Source: a virus. From it: a stretch of DNA of 38,326 bases. Under the pieces are notes generated by a model. It was given only the letters and a program-made list of their open reading frames with translations. It did no database searches and was not told where the DNA came from. The position numbers were made by a program, and so were the translations under genes. The stretch's first letter is position 1; every line of letters begins with the position of its first letter. The DNA is taken from the IMG/VR virus record IMGVR_UViG_3300020471_000696, positions 1 to 38,326 of that record. One strand, given 5' to 3'. This document shows positions 14,168-20,768 of the stretch, one piece after another.

Positions 14168-14985
14168 ACACCGCACATTCCCTCACATTCATTTTCAAAG
14201 AGATTGATTTGTGCATCTTTACTTTCAAAATCTATTTCATCAATCGGCTTACATTCTCTATGTAAATATATTTTATCATCAGGCTTTTTTGTTGCAGTTC
14301 TAATTGCCTTATCTAACTTAATAACATTTTCCCATTCTTCTTTATCTTGTTTAATCTCTAACCATTCCTCATTGCTATGAAAAGGGCAAAAAGTGCATGC
14401 ACTACGAGGTGGTTTAGGATAATTATTTTCTTTTAACCAATTTAAACAATCTTGCCTGCTCATTTTTAAATCTATTAAAGGATATTCATTAGTTATGTAT
14501 TTTACTGGGTTTGTTTTCATTCGAGTTGCCTCATCTTTACTAATACCCATAATCATTGTGACCTGAGTATTTTTCTTAACTCTCTCGTATTTTTTTAAAC
14601 CTAATAATTTTCTTACTGTTTTGTTAATGACTCTAATTTTATAATCATTTGTGCATTGTCTGCGTAATAAACCTTTTTTTCCTGTTTCATGATTTTTTGT
14701 AAAAACAGGAATAGTAACAAAACGATACTTTGTGTTTATTGCATTGATTGTATCTTCATACAGATTACCTTTGCTTTCATGCAAAATTGGAAATGAAACT
14801 TGGTTTTGTAACCAAGTAAGCCATTCCATAACTTTTTTTGGCTCACTTTTTGTATCAGCAAATATACAGTGTGTTGGTTTTTTTATTATGCCACGCTCCA
14901 TCATTAAAGCTACAGTGCTACTCTGTACCCCTGCACCAAGACTTAGTATTCTTAAATTATTTGTTTCACTCAAGTTCAACCTCAA
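14164..14985 (-). CDS. PAPS reductase-like PP-loop protein (273 aa)
   Basis: The N-terminal PP-loop ILSLGAGVQSSTVALMM (residues about 13-29) binds ATP in adenine-nucleotide alpha-hydrolases; CIFADTKSEP follows. Cysteine motifs RRQCTNDYKI, SACTFCPFHSNEEW, LHREC and the C-terminal CEGMCGV match the phage family annotated as phosphoadenosine phosphosulfate reductase. It is distantly related to DndC of DNA phosphorothioation, and the cysteines may hold an iron-sulfur cluster. The true substrate is not established. It overlaps the methyltransferase gene by 20 bases, so a joint role in DNA modification is plausible but inferred. Confidence 0.82.
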   Translation of the reverse strand: MRLNLSETNNLRILSLGAGVQSSTVALMMERGIIKKPTHCIFADTKSEPKKVMEWLTWLQNQVSFPILHESKGNLYEDTINAINTKYRFVTIPVFTKNHETGKKGLLRRQCTNDYKIRVINKTVRKLLGLKKYERVKKNTQVTMIMGISKDEATRMKTNPVKYITNEYPLIDLKMSRQDCLNWLKENNYPKPPRSACTFCPFHSNEEWLEIKQDKEEWENVIKLDKAIRTATKKPDDKIYLHRECKPIDEIDFESKDAQINLFENECEGMCGV

Positions 14986-15598
14986 TCTCTAATTCTTCAT
15001 CATTAAATTTAGTTTTCTCATTACCCCAATAATCCCACCCATCATCAGGGCTATGTCTTGCAAAGAGTTCAATGCGAGGTACATCACCCATTAACTCAAC
15101 TATCCTGTCTTTTATCTCGTCAGGTTTGCGTGAGTGTTCTCGTCTGGGTGATATAATAAGTTGTTCAACATTCATGCTCACTCGTTTAGGTTTACCTCTA
15201 GTAAATAACAGAATTTGCTCGCAATTAGAGCGTGTATAATAGCCCATGCCCTTAAAATATCCTGATGTTTTTCTGTTTTGTTTAACCCATGTAAAGGCAA
15301 CCGTTTTGTACTGGAAACCCCAAGTATGAGCCAAATTGATTGCATCTATTAGCATCGGATTTGATACCCATAGAAACAATATGCAATCTTTATCAGCAAT
15401 CTGTTCAACAGGTAGTGTTGCAAGTTCGTCAACATTACTGGTTTCATAATGCTTGTCTGCACTCCGCCCTTTACCCTTTTCACTGTATGTTTTAAATCGC
15501 CAATTTGGGTCTGCATAAATTACTTTGTATTTTTTGTTTGGCAATGGTGCGTAATCAAAAGTCTCATTACCGCTTAAAATATCGTACACTTTTCCCAT
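14966..15598 (-). CDS. MT-A70 family DNA N6-adenine methyltransferase with DPNW motif (210 aa)
   Basis: KYKVIYADPNWRFKTY (residues 24-39) is the catalytic motif region. The usual DPPW reads DPNW at 30-33. CILFLWVSNPMLIDAINLAH and later FTRGKPKR, SPRREHSRKPDEI and RIELFARH are the other typical MT-A70 segments, in the usual order. It would methylate adenine in DNA using S-adenosylmethionine, probably to shield phage DNA from host nucleases. Its ATG shares a base with the stop of the PD-(D/E)XK nuclease gene. The Asn substitution is conservative in position but unusual; activity should not be taken for granted. Confidence 0.87.
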   Translation of the reverse strand: MGKVYDILSGNETFDYAPLPNKKYKVIYADPNWRFKTYSEKGKGRSADKHYETSNVDELATLPVEQIADKDCILFLWVSNPMLIDAINLAHTWGFQYKTVAFTWVKQNRKTSGYFKGMGYYTRSNCEQILLFTRGKPKRVSMNVEQLIISPRREHSRKPDEIKDRIVELMGDVPRIELFARHSPDDGWDYWGNEKTKFNDEELEIEVELE

Positions 15599-16053
15599 TA
15601 ATTTAGTTTCATTAGTGTTGGTAATGTCCTTACACTATAACGCTCAATGGTACTTATAGGCACAATGCAACCAGTCATTTCCCTATCATAATCGCCATTA
15701 TTCACGCTATGCGTGGTTGGTGTAATCTTTTCAATAAGCAAACACTCAACCAATTTCATCAAGGGTAAGCAATAAAGTTTAACGCCTGTATCAATATAAA
15801 AATAATCCGCCTTACTTTTTAGCAATCCACTTGCATACCCATTATCTTGTAATTCAATAAATATGTTGCCTGTCTCATTTGCTTTCTTATCGTACTTACA
15901 TTCGATTTTTGTATCTCGTTCAGCTATAAGAATATCGTAGTCACTAAATTTATTGTTTATGCGAGTTGCAGTTGGGTAAGTCTTTTGCAAGAAAGTAACT
16001 AACCTTTCCTCAAACTCTGCACCCATCTCATAATCTTTTGCAAACTCATTCAT
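15598..16053 (-). CDS. PD-(D/E)XK nuclease family protein (151 aa)
   Basis: The nuclease core is visible: E13/E15 in MGAEFEERL, an acidic residue in FSDYDIL (D40), then the ECK pair in DTKIECKYD (E51, K53), followed by TGNIFIELQDNGYASGLLKS. This arrangement matches small phage nucleases of the PD-(D/E)XK fold (Holliday-resolvase-like or VRR-type). It could cut branched or host DNA. It is translationally coupled to the MT-A70 gene and overlaps the HExxH gene by 4 bases. Pairing with a methyltransferase is suggestive of a restriction-like unit, but a recombination role is equally possible. Confidence 0.78.
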   Translation of the reverse strand: MNEFAKDYEMGAEFEERLVTFLQKTYPTATRINNKFSDYDILIAERDTKIECKYDKKANETGNIFIELQDNGYASGLLKSKADYFYIDTGVKLYCLPLMKLVECLLIEKITPTTHSVNNGDYDREMTGCIVPISTIERYSVRTLPTLMKLN

Positions 16054-16445
16054 TTAATTGATGCGATTAGTTTTCTAAGTTTAGGGTTGTCTTTAAATAT
16101 CTGGTAAAAGACTATTGCAAGTTCATGAGGGTTATCTAAAAAAAAACTATAAATCCCAACCTCAGTTTGAAAAACGACTCTTTCCTCGTCCTTGTCCTCT
16201 GCTAGAACATTGCCCTCTGCCGTTAGGCAGGCATCTCGATATATTTTATGTAGGCTTTCATGCAGTAAAGTTGCACCTGATTGTTCAGGTGTCAGGTCAT
16301 CTTGTATAGTTATGGTTTCGTTTTTATGACAATACTCACCATAAGACTCAAGCATGGCATCAGTACGAAACTGAGGCTTTACATATTTAACTTGAACCTT
16401 GCTCGTTGCACCGATTTTTACAGTTCTATCTTTTTTTAAATTCAT
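16050..16445 (-). CDS. HExxH metallopeptidase-like protein, ImmA-type candidate (131 aa)
   Basis: LLHESLHKIYR (residues 60-70) supplies the zinc motif H62-E63-x-x-H66, with Glu residues at 87-88 as possible third ligand. TITIQDDLTPEQSGATLLHE is the strand-helix lead-in typical of small phage and ImmA/IrrE-like peptidases. It overlaps the upstream XRE regulator gene by 20 bases. In ICEBs1 and related elements, ImmA cleaves the adjacent repressor ImmR, so this pair may form the lysogeny switch. No substrate is visible. Confidence 0.68.
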   Translation of the reverse strand: MNLKKDRTVKIGATSKVQVKYVKPQFRTDAMLESYGEYCHKNETITIQDDLTPEQSGATLLHESLHKIYRDACLTAEGNVLAEDKDEERVVFQTEVGIYSFFLDNPHELAIVFYQIFKDNPKLRKLIASIK

Positions 16446-16620
16446 TTAGTAGCGTTTCAATCCTTGTTAAATATTCTTTTTTAGGTGTTCTCATGCCAAG
16501 AACCCAACGCCTAATCGTCTGGCGTGGGTTTTGACCTGTTACACCTAACTTGTCCGCTATATTTTGATAAGTTAGTTTGTTATCAGCTTTATAAGCCTTT
16601 AATGAATCATTAATATTCAT
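16426..16620 (-). CDS. Small XRE-like helix-turn-helix regulator (64 aa)
   Basis: I start at the ATG at 16620 (MNINDSLKAYKADNKLTYQN); a TTG 36 bases upstream is possible. The body is one helix-turn-helix: LTYQNIADKLGVTGQN then PRQTIRRWVLGMRTPKKEYL, the Cro/C1 pattern with the recognition helix around NPRQTIRRW. It lacks a separate dimerisation domain, so it resembles Cro or a short repressor. A linked metallopeptidase-like gene suggests it may be inactivated by cleavage or binding. Operator candidates are the repeated TGTAGCCAA elements near 18.14 and 22.33 kb, which is inference. Confidence 0.75.
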   Translation of the reverse strand: MNINDSLKAYKADNKLTYQNIADKLGVTGQNPRQTIRRWVLGMRTPKKEYLTRIETLLNEFKKR

Positions 16621-16674
16621 ATAAAAACAAGTAGCCGATTTAATCAGTGTAGTCAATAATCGGTGTTATATAAA

Positions 16675-17181
16675 TTATAGACCTCGTTGCCCTGCTTGTC
16701 TAAACCCACCTTTTCTCTCAGTATAATCTACATTCCTAGTGGTAAAACCAAATGGAATCATTACACCTTTAGGAAAACAAAACAACCAATACTGGTTTGC
16801 AGTGTCCATAAGTCTACTTTCAGCAGGATAAATTTGCATTGCCTCTATGTCCTCACCAACTAATTCATTTTTAATTTGTTGGAAATCTCGCCAATCATTA
16901 CAAATGTCTTTATCAATTCTTTTAATAGATAGATAAGTACATTTGCCTTTAATCTCATCAGCAAGAACCATATCGTCAGCATCTTTACCTCTATAAACAT
17001 CAACTATATATGTATCATTTTGGTATTTATCACCTTTAAGAGATTTTTTGTATAAATACTTAGCCTCTGCATGGGTGATAATTGTACCAAATTCTTTACA
17101 CATTTTTTTAAACATATTGATGCGTTTCTTAACTGGTAAATCTATAAAATTATCATTTGGCAATTTTTTAAACTTTTGCAT
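16675..17181 (-). CDS. Conserved phage protein, DUF7694-like (168 aa)
   Basis: I choose the ATG at 17181 (MQKFKKLPNDNF) because AGAGG lies at the right spacing; an ORF extension upstream overlaps the previous gene. The C-terminal half reads YLSIKRIDKDICNDWRDFQQ then IKNELVGEDIEAMQIYPAES and RLMDTANQYWLF. This matches a conserved phage domain I recall as DUF7694, with invariant DWR, IK, YPAESR and TANQY. Function is unknown. It belongs to the leftward early operon. Confidence 0.72.
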   Translation of the reverse strand: MQKFKKLPNDNFIDLPVKKRINMFKKMCKEFGTIITHAEAKYLYKKSLKGDKYQNDTYIVDVYRGKDADDMVLADEIKGKCTYLSIKRIDKDICNDWRDFQQIKNELVGEDIEAMQIYPAESRLMDTANQYWLFCFPKGVMIPFGFTTRNVDYTERKGGFRQAGQRGL

Positions 17182-17365
17182 GATAACCTCTTTTCGATTC
17201 CATGTAATTAATCCATTCACTGACTTTGTTACATTGTTTATAAGCATCTATTGTTTCTTTATCTGTCTCAGGTGCAAATTCATTATCAATTAATTCAGAT
17301 AAATCACTAGCACGCTGATTTATACCATAAGCAATTTGCTTAAGCATTTTTTTAGTTAGTCTCAT
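17168..17365 (-). CDS. Small helical early protein, unknown function (65 aa)
   Basis: The 65-residue, mostly helical, charged protein (MRLTKKMLKQIAYGINQRAS) has one cysteine and no recognised motif. It follows the 118-aa gene by one base and its 3' end contains the ribosome-binding site of the next gene (14-base overlap). Probably an early host-takeover or regulatory protein by position. Confidence 0.62.
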   Translation of the reverse strand: MRLTKKMLKQIAYGINQRASDLSELIDNEFAPETDKETIDAYKQCNKVSEWINYMESKRGYHAKV

Positions 17366-17366
17366 A

Positions 17367-17723
17367 TTATTTCACCTTTCTTAAGTGTCTTTGAGTTGTG
17401 CAGACTTGCCATTTGCTAAATGAGTGACCAGTGTTTTCATTAATCACCTTACTAGCAACTTTACCTACATCAGAGTAAACAGTCTGCTCTTTAAAATTTT
17501 CTCTAATGTATTTTATCAATGCACCTTTAGTCATTTTACTATCTTTAGTTATGACCTCAGATAACATTTCTAAAACTCGTTCTTTAGTTTGTTCTCTGTT
17601 AAGACCACCTTTTCTAAGTCTTGCAAAGCCTTCCCATAAATCATGTTTTTTACAATAAGCTAATTGTTTTTCGTCATAAAGAATGTTGCCATCTTTATCT
17701 CTTATCCAAATATCGTTTTCCAT
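17367..17723 (-). CDS. Early protein of unknown function (118 aa)
   Basis: The 118-residue protein begins MENDIWIRDKDGNILYDEKQ, with a helical basic middle (LRKGGLNREQTKERVLEMLS) and a C-terminal region GKVASKVINENTGHSFSKWQ. It is translated from GAGAGGAAATAA-ATG directly after the GTAA stem-loop at 17736-17755. I do not recognise a family. The second gene of the leftward early operon. Confidence 0.65.
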   Translation of the reverse strand: MENDIWIRDKDGNILYDEKQLAYCKKHDLWEGFARLRKGGLNREQTKERVLEMLSEVITKDSKMTKGALIKYIRENFKEQTVYSDVGKVASKVINENTGHSFSKWQVCTTQRHLRKVK

Positions 17724-17735
17724 TTATTTCCTCTC

Positions 17736-17755
17736 TGGGTGGCTTACGCCACCCA
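17736..17755 (-). promoter_or_regulatory. GTAA-tetraloop stem-loop ahead of the 118-aa gene
   Basis: An 8-bp stem TGGGTGGC/GCCACCCA with a GTAA loop on the transcribed strand, followed 2-8 bases later by GAGAGGAA and ATG. It is one of four elements with the same core; here and at 4451 the downstream GAGAGGAA is the same too. Confidence 0.88.
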
Positions 17756-17764
17756 TTTGTTTTT

Positions 17765-18085
17765 TTATCTTAAATATGCAGGGCTATATAAGTTGCCCTC
17801 ATTTACTGCATAGCCATCTAACAAATTACCTCTTGCGTGTTTTGCAGGTCTGTTCCATGCCTCAGCTTTAAGGACATTTCCATCAACATCTACAAAACCC
17901 CATGCACTTTGTTGAGCAACACCTTTCATAATAATTTTGATATACTTTCTACCTACTTTGTAGATGTACTCAGTTTTGTTATTTACATGAATAGGATTGT
18001 CAGTGTCCCATTTTTTAGCGTGTAACTCTGTCAACTGATTTGTTAGAGCCTCAACCTTTGTGATTATTGTGTTATTTGTTTTCAT
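17765..18085 (-). CDS. Conserved phage early protein (106 aa)
   Basis: This is the first gene of the leftward operon. The C-terminal half carries AWGFVDVDGNVLKAEAWNRP followed by AKHARGNLLDG, a conserved signature (FVD-x-G-x-x-x-KA-x-x-W-x-x-PAK-x-ARGN) that I know from many unrelated phages, without established function. The middle (YIYKVGRKYIKIIMKGVAQQ) is basic and beta-like. AAAGGA precedes the ATG. The promoter at 18128-18155 probably drives it. Confidence 0.78.
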   Translation of the reverse strand: MKTNNTIITKVEALTNQLTELHAKKWDTDNPIHVNNKTEYIYKVGRKYIKIIMKGVAQQSAWGFVDVDGNVLKAEAWNRPAKHARGNLLDGYAVNEGNLYSPAYLR

Positions 18086-18127
18086 TTTTTTGTTTCCTTT
18101 CTTTTTTTGTTTTTTCTTTATGTCTTT

Positions 18128-18155
18128 ATTATAAAGATGTAGCCAAATAACTCAA
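18128..18155 (-). promoter_or_regulatory. Leftward sigma70-like promoter
   Basis: On the minus strand TTGAGT (18155-18150) is followed after 16 bases by a consensus TATAAT (18133-18128). Start of transcription would fall near 18120, 35 bases before the first leftward gene. The spacer contains the 15-base element at 18138-18152 that is shared with the 22.3-kb promoter. Confidence 0.7.
18138..18152. promoter_or_regulatory. Candidate operator, copy 1 (TGTAGCCAAATAACT)
   Basis: Exact 15-base match to 22324-22338. It lies between the -10 and -35 of the leftward promoter and reaches into the -35 box, where a bound repressor would block RNA polymerase. A shorter copy (TGTAGCCAA) is at 22347-22355. 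Confidence 0.65.
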
Positions 18156-18207
18156 GTCTTTTATGCACTAAAAACGCTAGGTATAGCCTCAAAAATTAAC
18201 TTTTTTT

Positions 18208-18236
18208 TTGTCATAATGTCAGATTATTAATATTTT
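18208..18236 (+). promoter_or_regulatory. Rightward sigma70-like promoter
   Basis: TTGTCA (18208-18213), a 17-base spacer and TATTTT (18231-18236) fit a moderate sigma70 promoter for the rightward recombination operon; a start near 18243 leaves a leader of about 20 bases. A second TTGTCA at 18247 is an alternative. The 177 bases between 18086 and 18262 hold only these control elements. Confidence 0.5.
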
Positions 18237-18262
18237 TGATGATTTGTTGTCATTTTTGACTA

Positions 18263-18514
18263 ATGTTAATGTTAATGACGAATCAACTAAATGAAATAAT
18301 TAAATTTTCCTTTATGAAAGTTAGAGGTTGGTTTGTTGTTAATTTGCTTACAAACAAACGACTCCTTTCTTTTGGTTTACCAAGACCTAGACTCCTGCGA
18401 GGTTTGTTTGGATTCATATTACTCGCAGGAGTCGTAAAGAGATATTTCACTTTGTTTGGGTGGCTTGTCATCTTTGCTTTAATAATTTTAATAACAACAT
18501 TAATAATTTTATGA
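18263..18514 (+). CDS. Putative small membrane protein at the head of the rightward operon (83 aa)
   Basis: The N-terminus has several in-frame Met codons (MLMLMTNQLNE), so the start is uncertain. Two hydrophobic stretches lie in the second half (LLRGLFGFILLAGVV and YFTLFGWLVIFALIILITTL). Its stop overlaps the ATG of the next small membrane gene (ATGA), which in turn couples to the exonuclease gene; that chain is the main evidence that it is real. No ribosome-binding site is obvious. Part of it is the strong inverted repeat at 18390-18433, so the RNA structure rather than the peptide could be what is conserved. Confidence 0.45.
   Translation: MLMLMTNQLNEIIKFSFMKVRGWFVVNLLTNKRLLSFGLPRPRLLRGLFGFILLAGVVKRYFTLFGWLVIFALIILITTLIIL
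18351..18433 (+). promoter_or_regulatory. Inverted repeat and possible H-type pseudoknot
   Basis: A perfect 12-bp repeat, GACTCCTGCGAG (18390-18401) with CTCGCAGGAGTC (18422-18433), has a 20-base loop. Inside the loop GTTTGTTTG (18402-18410) is complementary to CAAACAAAC (18351-18359). The two stems interleave as in an H-type pseudoknot with directly abutting helices. CGACTCC at 18359-18365 offers a third competing arm. No T-run follows, so this is not a simple terminator. It could be a translational control element or, as DNA, a recombination or binding site. Confidence 0.6.
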
Positions 18515-18648
18515 ATAAATTTTCTTGGCTTGAAATTATAGAAATCATGATAAAAATGTTTTTCTGTATTGCTATTCTACCTGCTAGTTATTTCTTTCTG
18601 ATTATGTTGATTGAAATACAAAATGTCATGGTAGGGTCAATCGTCTAG
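18511..18648 (+). CDS. Small single-span membrane protein (45 aa)
   Basis: The product MNKFSWLEIIEIMIKM is followed by one transmembrane helix (FFCIAILPASYFFLIMLIEI) and a short tail. I use the ATG at 18511, which overlaps the previous stop as ATGA, rather than an in-frame ATG further upstream. Its TAG shares a base with the GTG start of the exonuclease gene. Function unknown. Confidence 0.5.
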   Translation: MNKFSWLEIIEIMIKMFFCIAILPASYFFLIMLIEIQNVMVGSIV

Positions 18649-19646
18649 TGCAATTAAGAGAGCAAAACAAAAAGTTTGTTGAGTTAAAGTCAAAGATTAC
18701 GACTACCAGAGACTCAGAGCAAAAAGCAATCATTGATAGTTTTAATAAGCAAAATAATTTTGTTACTGGTGAGGAATGGTTGAAACATGGCATCGAATGG
18801 CAATCAAACTCAAGTGCATCATTACCAAACTTTTTATATGGCTTTCAATATTTATTATATCCTGAGTTAAAGAAATATCTTATGCACTCAGCTAATGTAA
18901 AAATGGGTCAGTGGATTGGTGAATTTTTAGGTCATGTTTATGAGGGCAAACTGAACATTGATGATGCCTATAATTTTATTGAAGATATGGCAAAACATTA
19001 TGAGCCAAATAAGTTTGCAAATGCTGATAACGAAAAGATGGAAAAGTTTTTAACTTTAGTAAAGCCATATCTCACTGAGTTGATGTATCAAGTTCAGCAA
19101 GTTGCAGGAAACAATAAAGTAGAATTTGAAAAAAAAATTGTTTTATATCTTAAAGGATTAAATGTACCGATTACTGGTTGGCTTGATGTAGCGATATTAG
19201 ATAAAAACGATAAGTTGATAAACTGGATAGAAATAAAAACTAAATACCCTATGCCTGATGGGTATTACAAAAAGAATACTGCTGACAATAAAATAGGTGA
19301 TAGGAAATGGAAAAACCCAAGTCCTGTCACTGAACCTCACCAATATTATGAAACTCAAATGGCAATTTATACTCAGGCAACAGGTATGTTAGGTCATCAA
19401 ATAATCTGTACTCCCAATGCAACAACTCTTTTAAGACCTGAGGAACATGAGAAATTACAAAAGCCATATTTAGATAAAATATTAAAGCAGGTGTATCAAA
19501 AGCTAATGGTGAGGCAAAACTTATTAAAGCTATGCAATGACGCAACAACTTTTATGCGTTTGTCTGAGCCTGACTTTAATACATTTAAAATCAAAGACTG
19601 GAATCCAGAATACAAACAATTATTGAAAGGTGTATATGACTACTGA
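18648..19646 (+). CDS. RecB/Cas4-like PD-(D/E)XK exonuclease (332 aa)
   Basis: The nuclease core is clear. H96 lies in GEFLGHVYEG, D180 in GWLDVAIL, E195-I-K197 in NWIEIKTKY and Q237-x-x-x-Y241 in QMAIYTQ, giving the full H, D, ExK, QxxxY set of RecB-type nucleases. It starts with GTG at 18648 (TAGTG junction). The gene lies directly before the ERF annealing protein, so it probably resects double-strand ends to give single strands for annealing, as lambda Exo does for Beta. All catalytic residues are present. Confidence 0.85.
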   Translation: MQLREQNKKFVELKSKITTTRDSEQKAIIDSFNKQNNFVTGEEWLKHGIEWQSNSSASLPNFLYGFQYLLYPELKKYLMHSANVKMGQWIGEFLGHVYEGKLNIDDAYNFIEDMAKHYEPNKFANADNEKMEKFLTLVKPYLTELMYQVQQVAGNNKVEFEKKIVLYLKGLNVPITGWLDVAILDKNDKLINWIEIKTKYPMPDGYYKKNTADNKIGDRKWKNPSPVTEPHQYYETQMAIYTQATGMLGHQIICTPNATTLLRPEEHEKLQKPYLDKILKQVYQKLMVRQNLLKLCNDATTFMRLSEPDFNTFKIKDWNPEYKQLLKGVYDY

Positions 19647-20163
19647 GAAAAAACCAAAAACTAAGCCTGAACCTAAAATTGATAATTCAATGTTGCTGAA
19701 TTTTAAAATGCTACAGGCACAAAGAGAAATTGAGGCATCAAAAACAAAGGTCGCTAACTATCAGGCATTTGAGTACAACTATTTGCTACCTAAAATTTTA
19801 GAGGTTACAAACAAACTTAATCTTAGAATAAAGCCAACTTTTGACATGGCTATCAATGAGGGTAAGCCAGTAATAAGTTGTAAGGTTGATGTTATTAATC
19901 TCGATGTTTTAATCACTAAAAAAACCAGTGATGGTGAGCAAACATATTACGAAAGTGAAATACATGGCGTTTATACAGTTGTTGGTGATTTAAGTCGTAA
20001 TCCAAAGATTGAGTGCGGTCAGCTTTACACTTACGCATACAAAAACGCATTACTAAAAATATTCAATATTAATGAGGGTACAAGTGACCCTGATACTCAG
20101 GCTATTCAAAAAATACAAAAAGGTGGCTTGAACATTAATAATGATGCAATCCCTAACTTATAA
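19636..20163 (+). CDS. erf: ERF-family single-strand annealing protein (175 aa)
   Basis: ATG at 19636 is preceded by GAAAGG at 5 bases; a GTG two codons upstream lies inside that ribosome-binding site. Residues about 32-62 (NYQAFEYNYLLPKILEVTNK) and the later GQLYTYAYKNALLKIFNINE followed by GTSDPD match the ERF fold's start and its Y-x-Y-x-x-KYALL-x-x-x-f-x-I segment. ERF proteins pair complementary single strands during recombination and circularisation. It overlaps the exonuclease gene by 11 bases, forming a Red-like pair. Confidence 0.82.
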   Translation: MTTEKKPKTKPEPKIDNSMLLNFKMLQAQREIEASKTKVANYQAFEYNYLLPKILEVTNKLNLRIKPTFDMAINEGKPVISCKVDVINLDVLITKKTSDGEQTYYESEIHGVYTVVGDLSRNPKIECGQLYTYAYKNALLKIFNINEGTSDPDTQAIQKIQKGGLNINNDAIPNL

Positions 20164-20178
20164 CGAAAGGTAAAAATT

Positions 20179-20481
20179 ATGGCAGATTGGGATAACATAA
20201 CGCAAGGTCAAACATTTAAGTTTGGCAAGAATGAGCGTAAGGCACAAGCATTATCAGAGGGCAAGGATAACGCTGATAAGTACCCTGACTACACAACTAC
20301 TTTTAAGGGTGAACCTACCACTAATGTAAAAGTGCCTGCTGACTTATTGGAGCATATAAAAAACTCTGATGGTTGGTGTCAAATGTCTATTCGTATTAAC
20401 AGAGAGACTCAGGAAATAAGTCTTAATGTTAAGGGCAAGTATGAATCAAAAAAGAAAACTGAGGAAACACCGCCCTTTTAA
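20179..20481 (+). CDS. Small SSB-like protein with an SSB-type C-terminal tip (100 aa)
   Basis: The protein has a lysine-rich start (NITQGQTFKFGKNERKAQAL), a beta-rich middle (GWCQMSIRINRETQEISLNV) and ends in acidic EETPPF. Bacterial SSB ends in DDDIPF, the tip that recruits repair enzymes; the final acidic-Pro-Phe here is a close analogue. Following an exonuclease and an annealing protein, a single-strand-binding role is likely. The OB fold itself is not certain from sequence. GAAAGG precedes the ATG; the stop shares a base with the next ATG. Confidence 0.6.
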   Translation: MADWDNITQGQTFKFGKNERKAQALSEGKDNADKYPDYTTTFKGEPTTNVKVPADLLEHIKNSDGWCQMSIRINRETQEISLNVKGKYESKKKTEETPPF

Positions 20482-20768
20482 TGATTTACGCTACTGAAAT
20501 ATTACACAAGGCAGGAAACCTTATTACAGGTAGTCGTAAAGAAACGCATGGTGATTTTGTAGAAAATCATAAGAACATTGCGAGATTATGGTCAGCTTAC
20601 TTGGAAATCAAAATATCCCCTATTCAAGTGCTGACCATGATGGCGTTGCTTAAAATCGCCAGAACAAAGACAGGTAAGTATGACCCTGATAACAACATAG
20701 ATGCTATAGGCTATCTTGCGTTAGATGGTCAATTAAGAAGTAAATTAGAGCAAGAAAATGACGAGTGA
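20481..20768 (+). CDS. DUF6378-like protein (95 aa)
   Basis: The segment HGDFVENHKNIARLWSAYLE, then SPIQVLTMMALLKIARTKTG and DNNIDAIGYLALDGQL, follows the conserved pattern of a common phage family (I recall it as DUF6378): HGDxxxN, LW, MMALLKIAR, D-N-x-x-D-x-x-GY. Its all-helical layout resembles MazG-type folds, but no nucleotide-hydrolase motif can be claimed. It starts on the last base of the SSB-like gene's stop. Confidence 0.78.
   Translation: MIYATEILHKAGNLITGSRKETHGDFVENHKNIARLWSAYLEIKISPIQVLTMMALLKIARTKTGKYDPDNNIDAIGYLALDGQLRSKLEQENDE

Noticed and set aside
18385-18440. tRNA or tmRNA fragment marking attP
   Set aside because: GACTCCTGCGAG faintly recalls a T-arm, but there is no GTTCxAxxC loop, acceptor stem or CCA; not enough to call.
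18422-18445. Rho-independent terminator at the 12-bp inverted repeat
   Set aside because: The 20-base loop is long and no T-run follows; the downstream genes are coupled and need to be transcribed.
18460-18648. Longer 62-codon start for the second small membrane gene
   Set aside because: The ATG at 18511 overlaps the preceding stop as ATGA; the longer version would overlap the previous gene by 55 bases without a ribosome-binding site.
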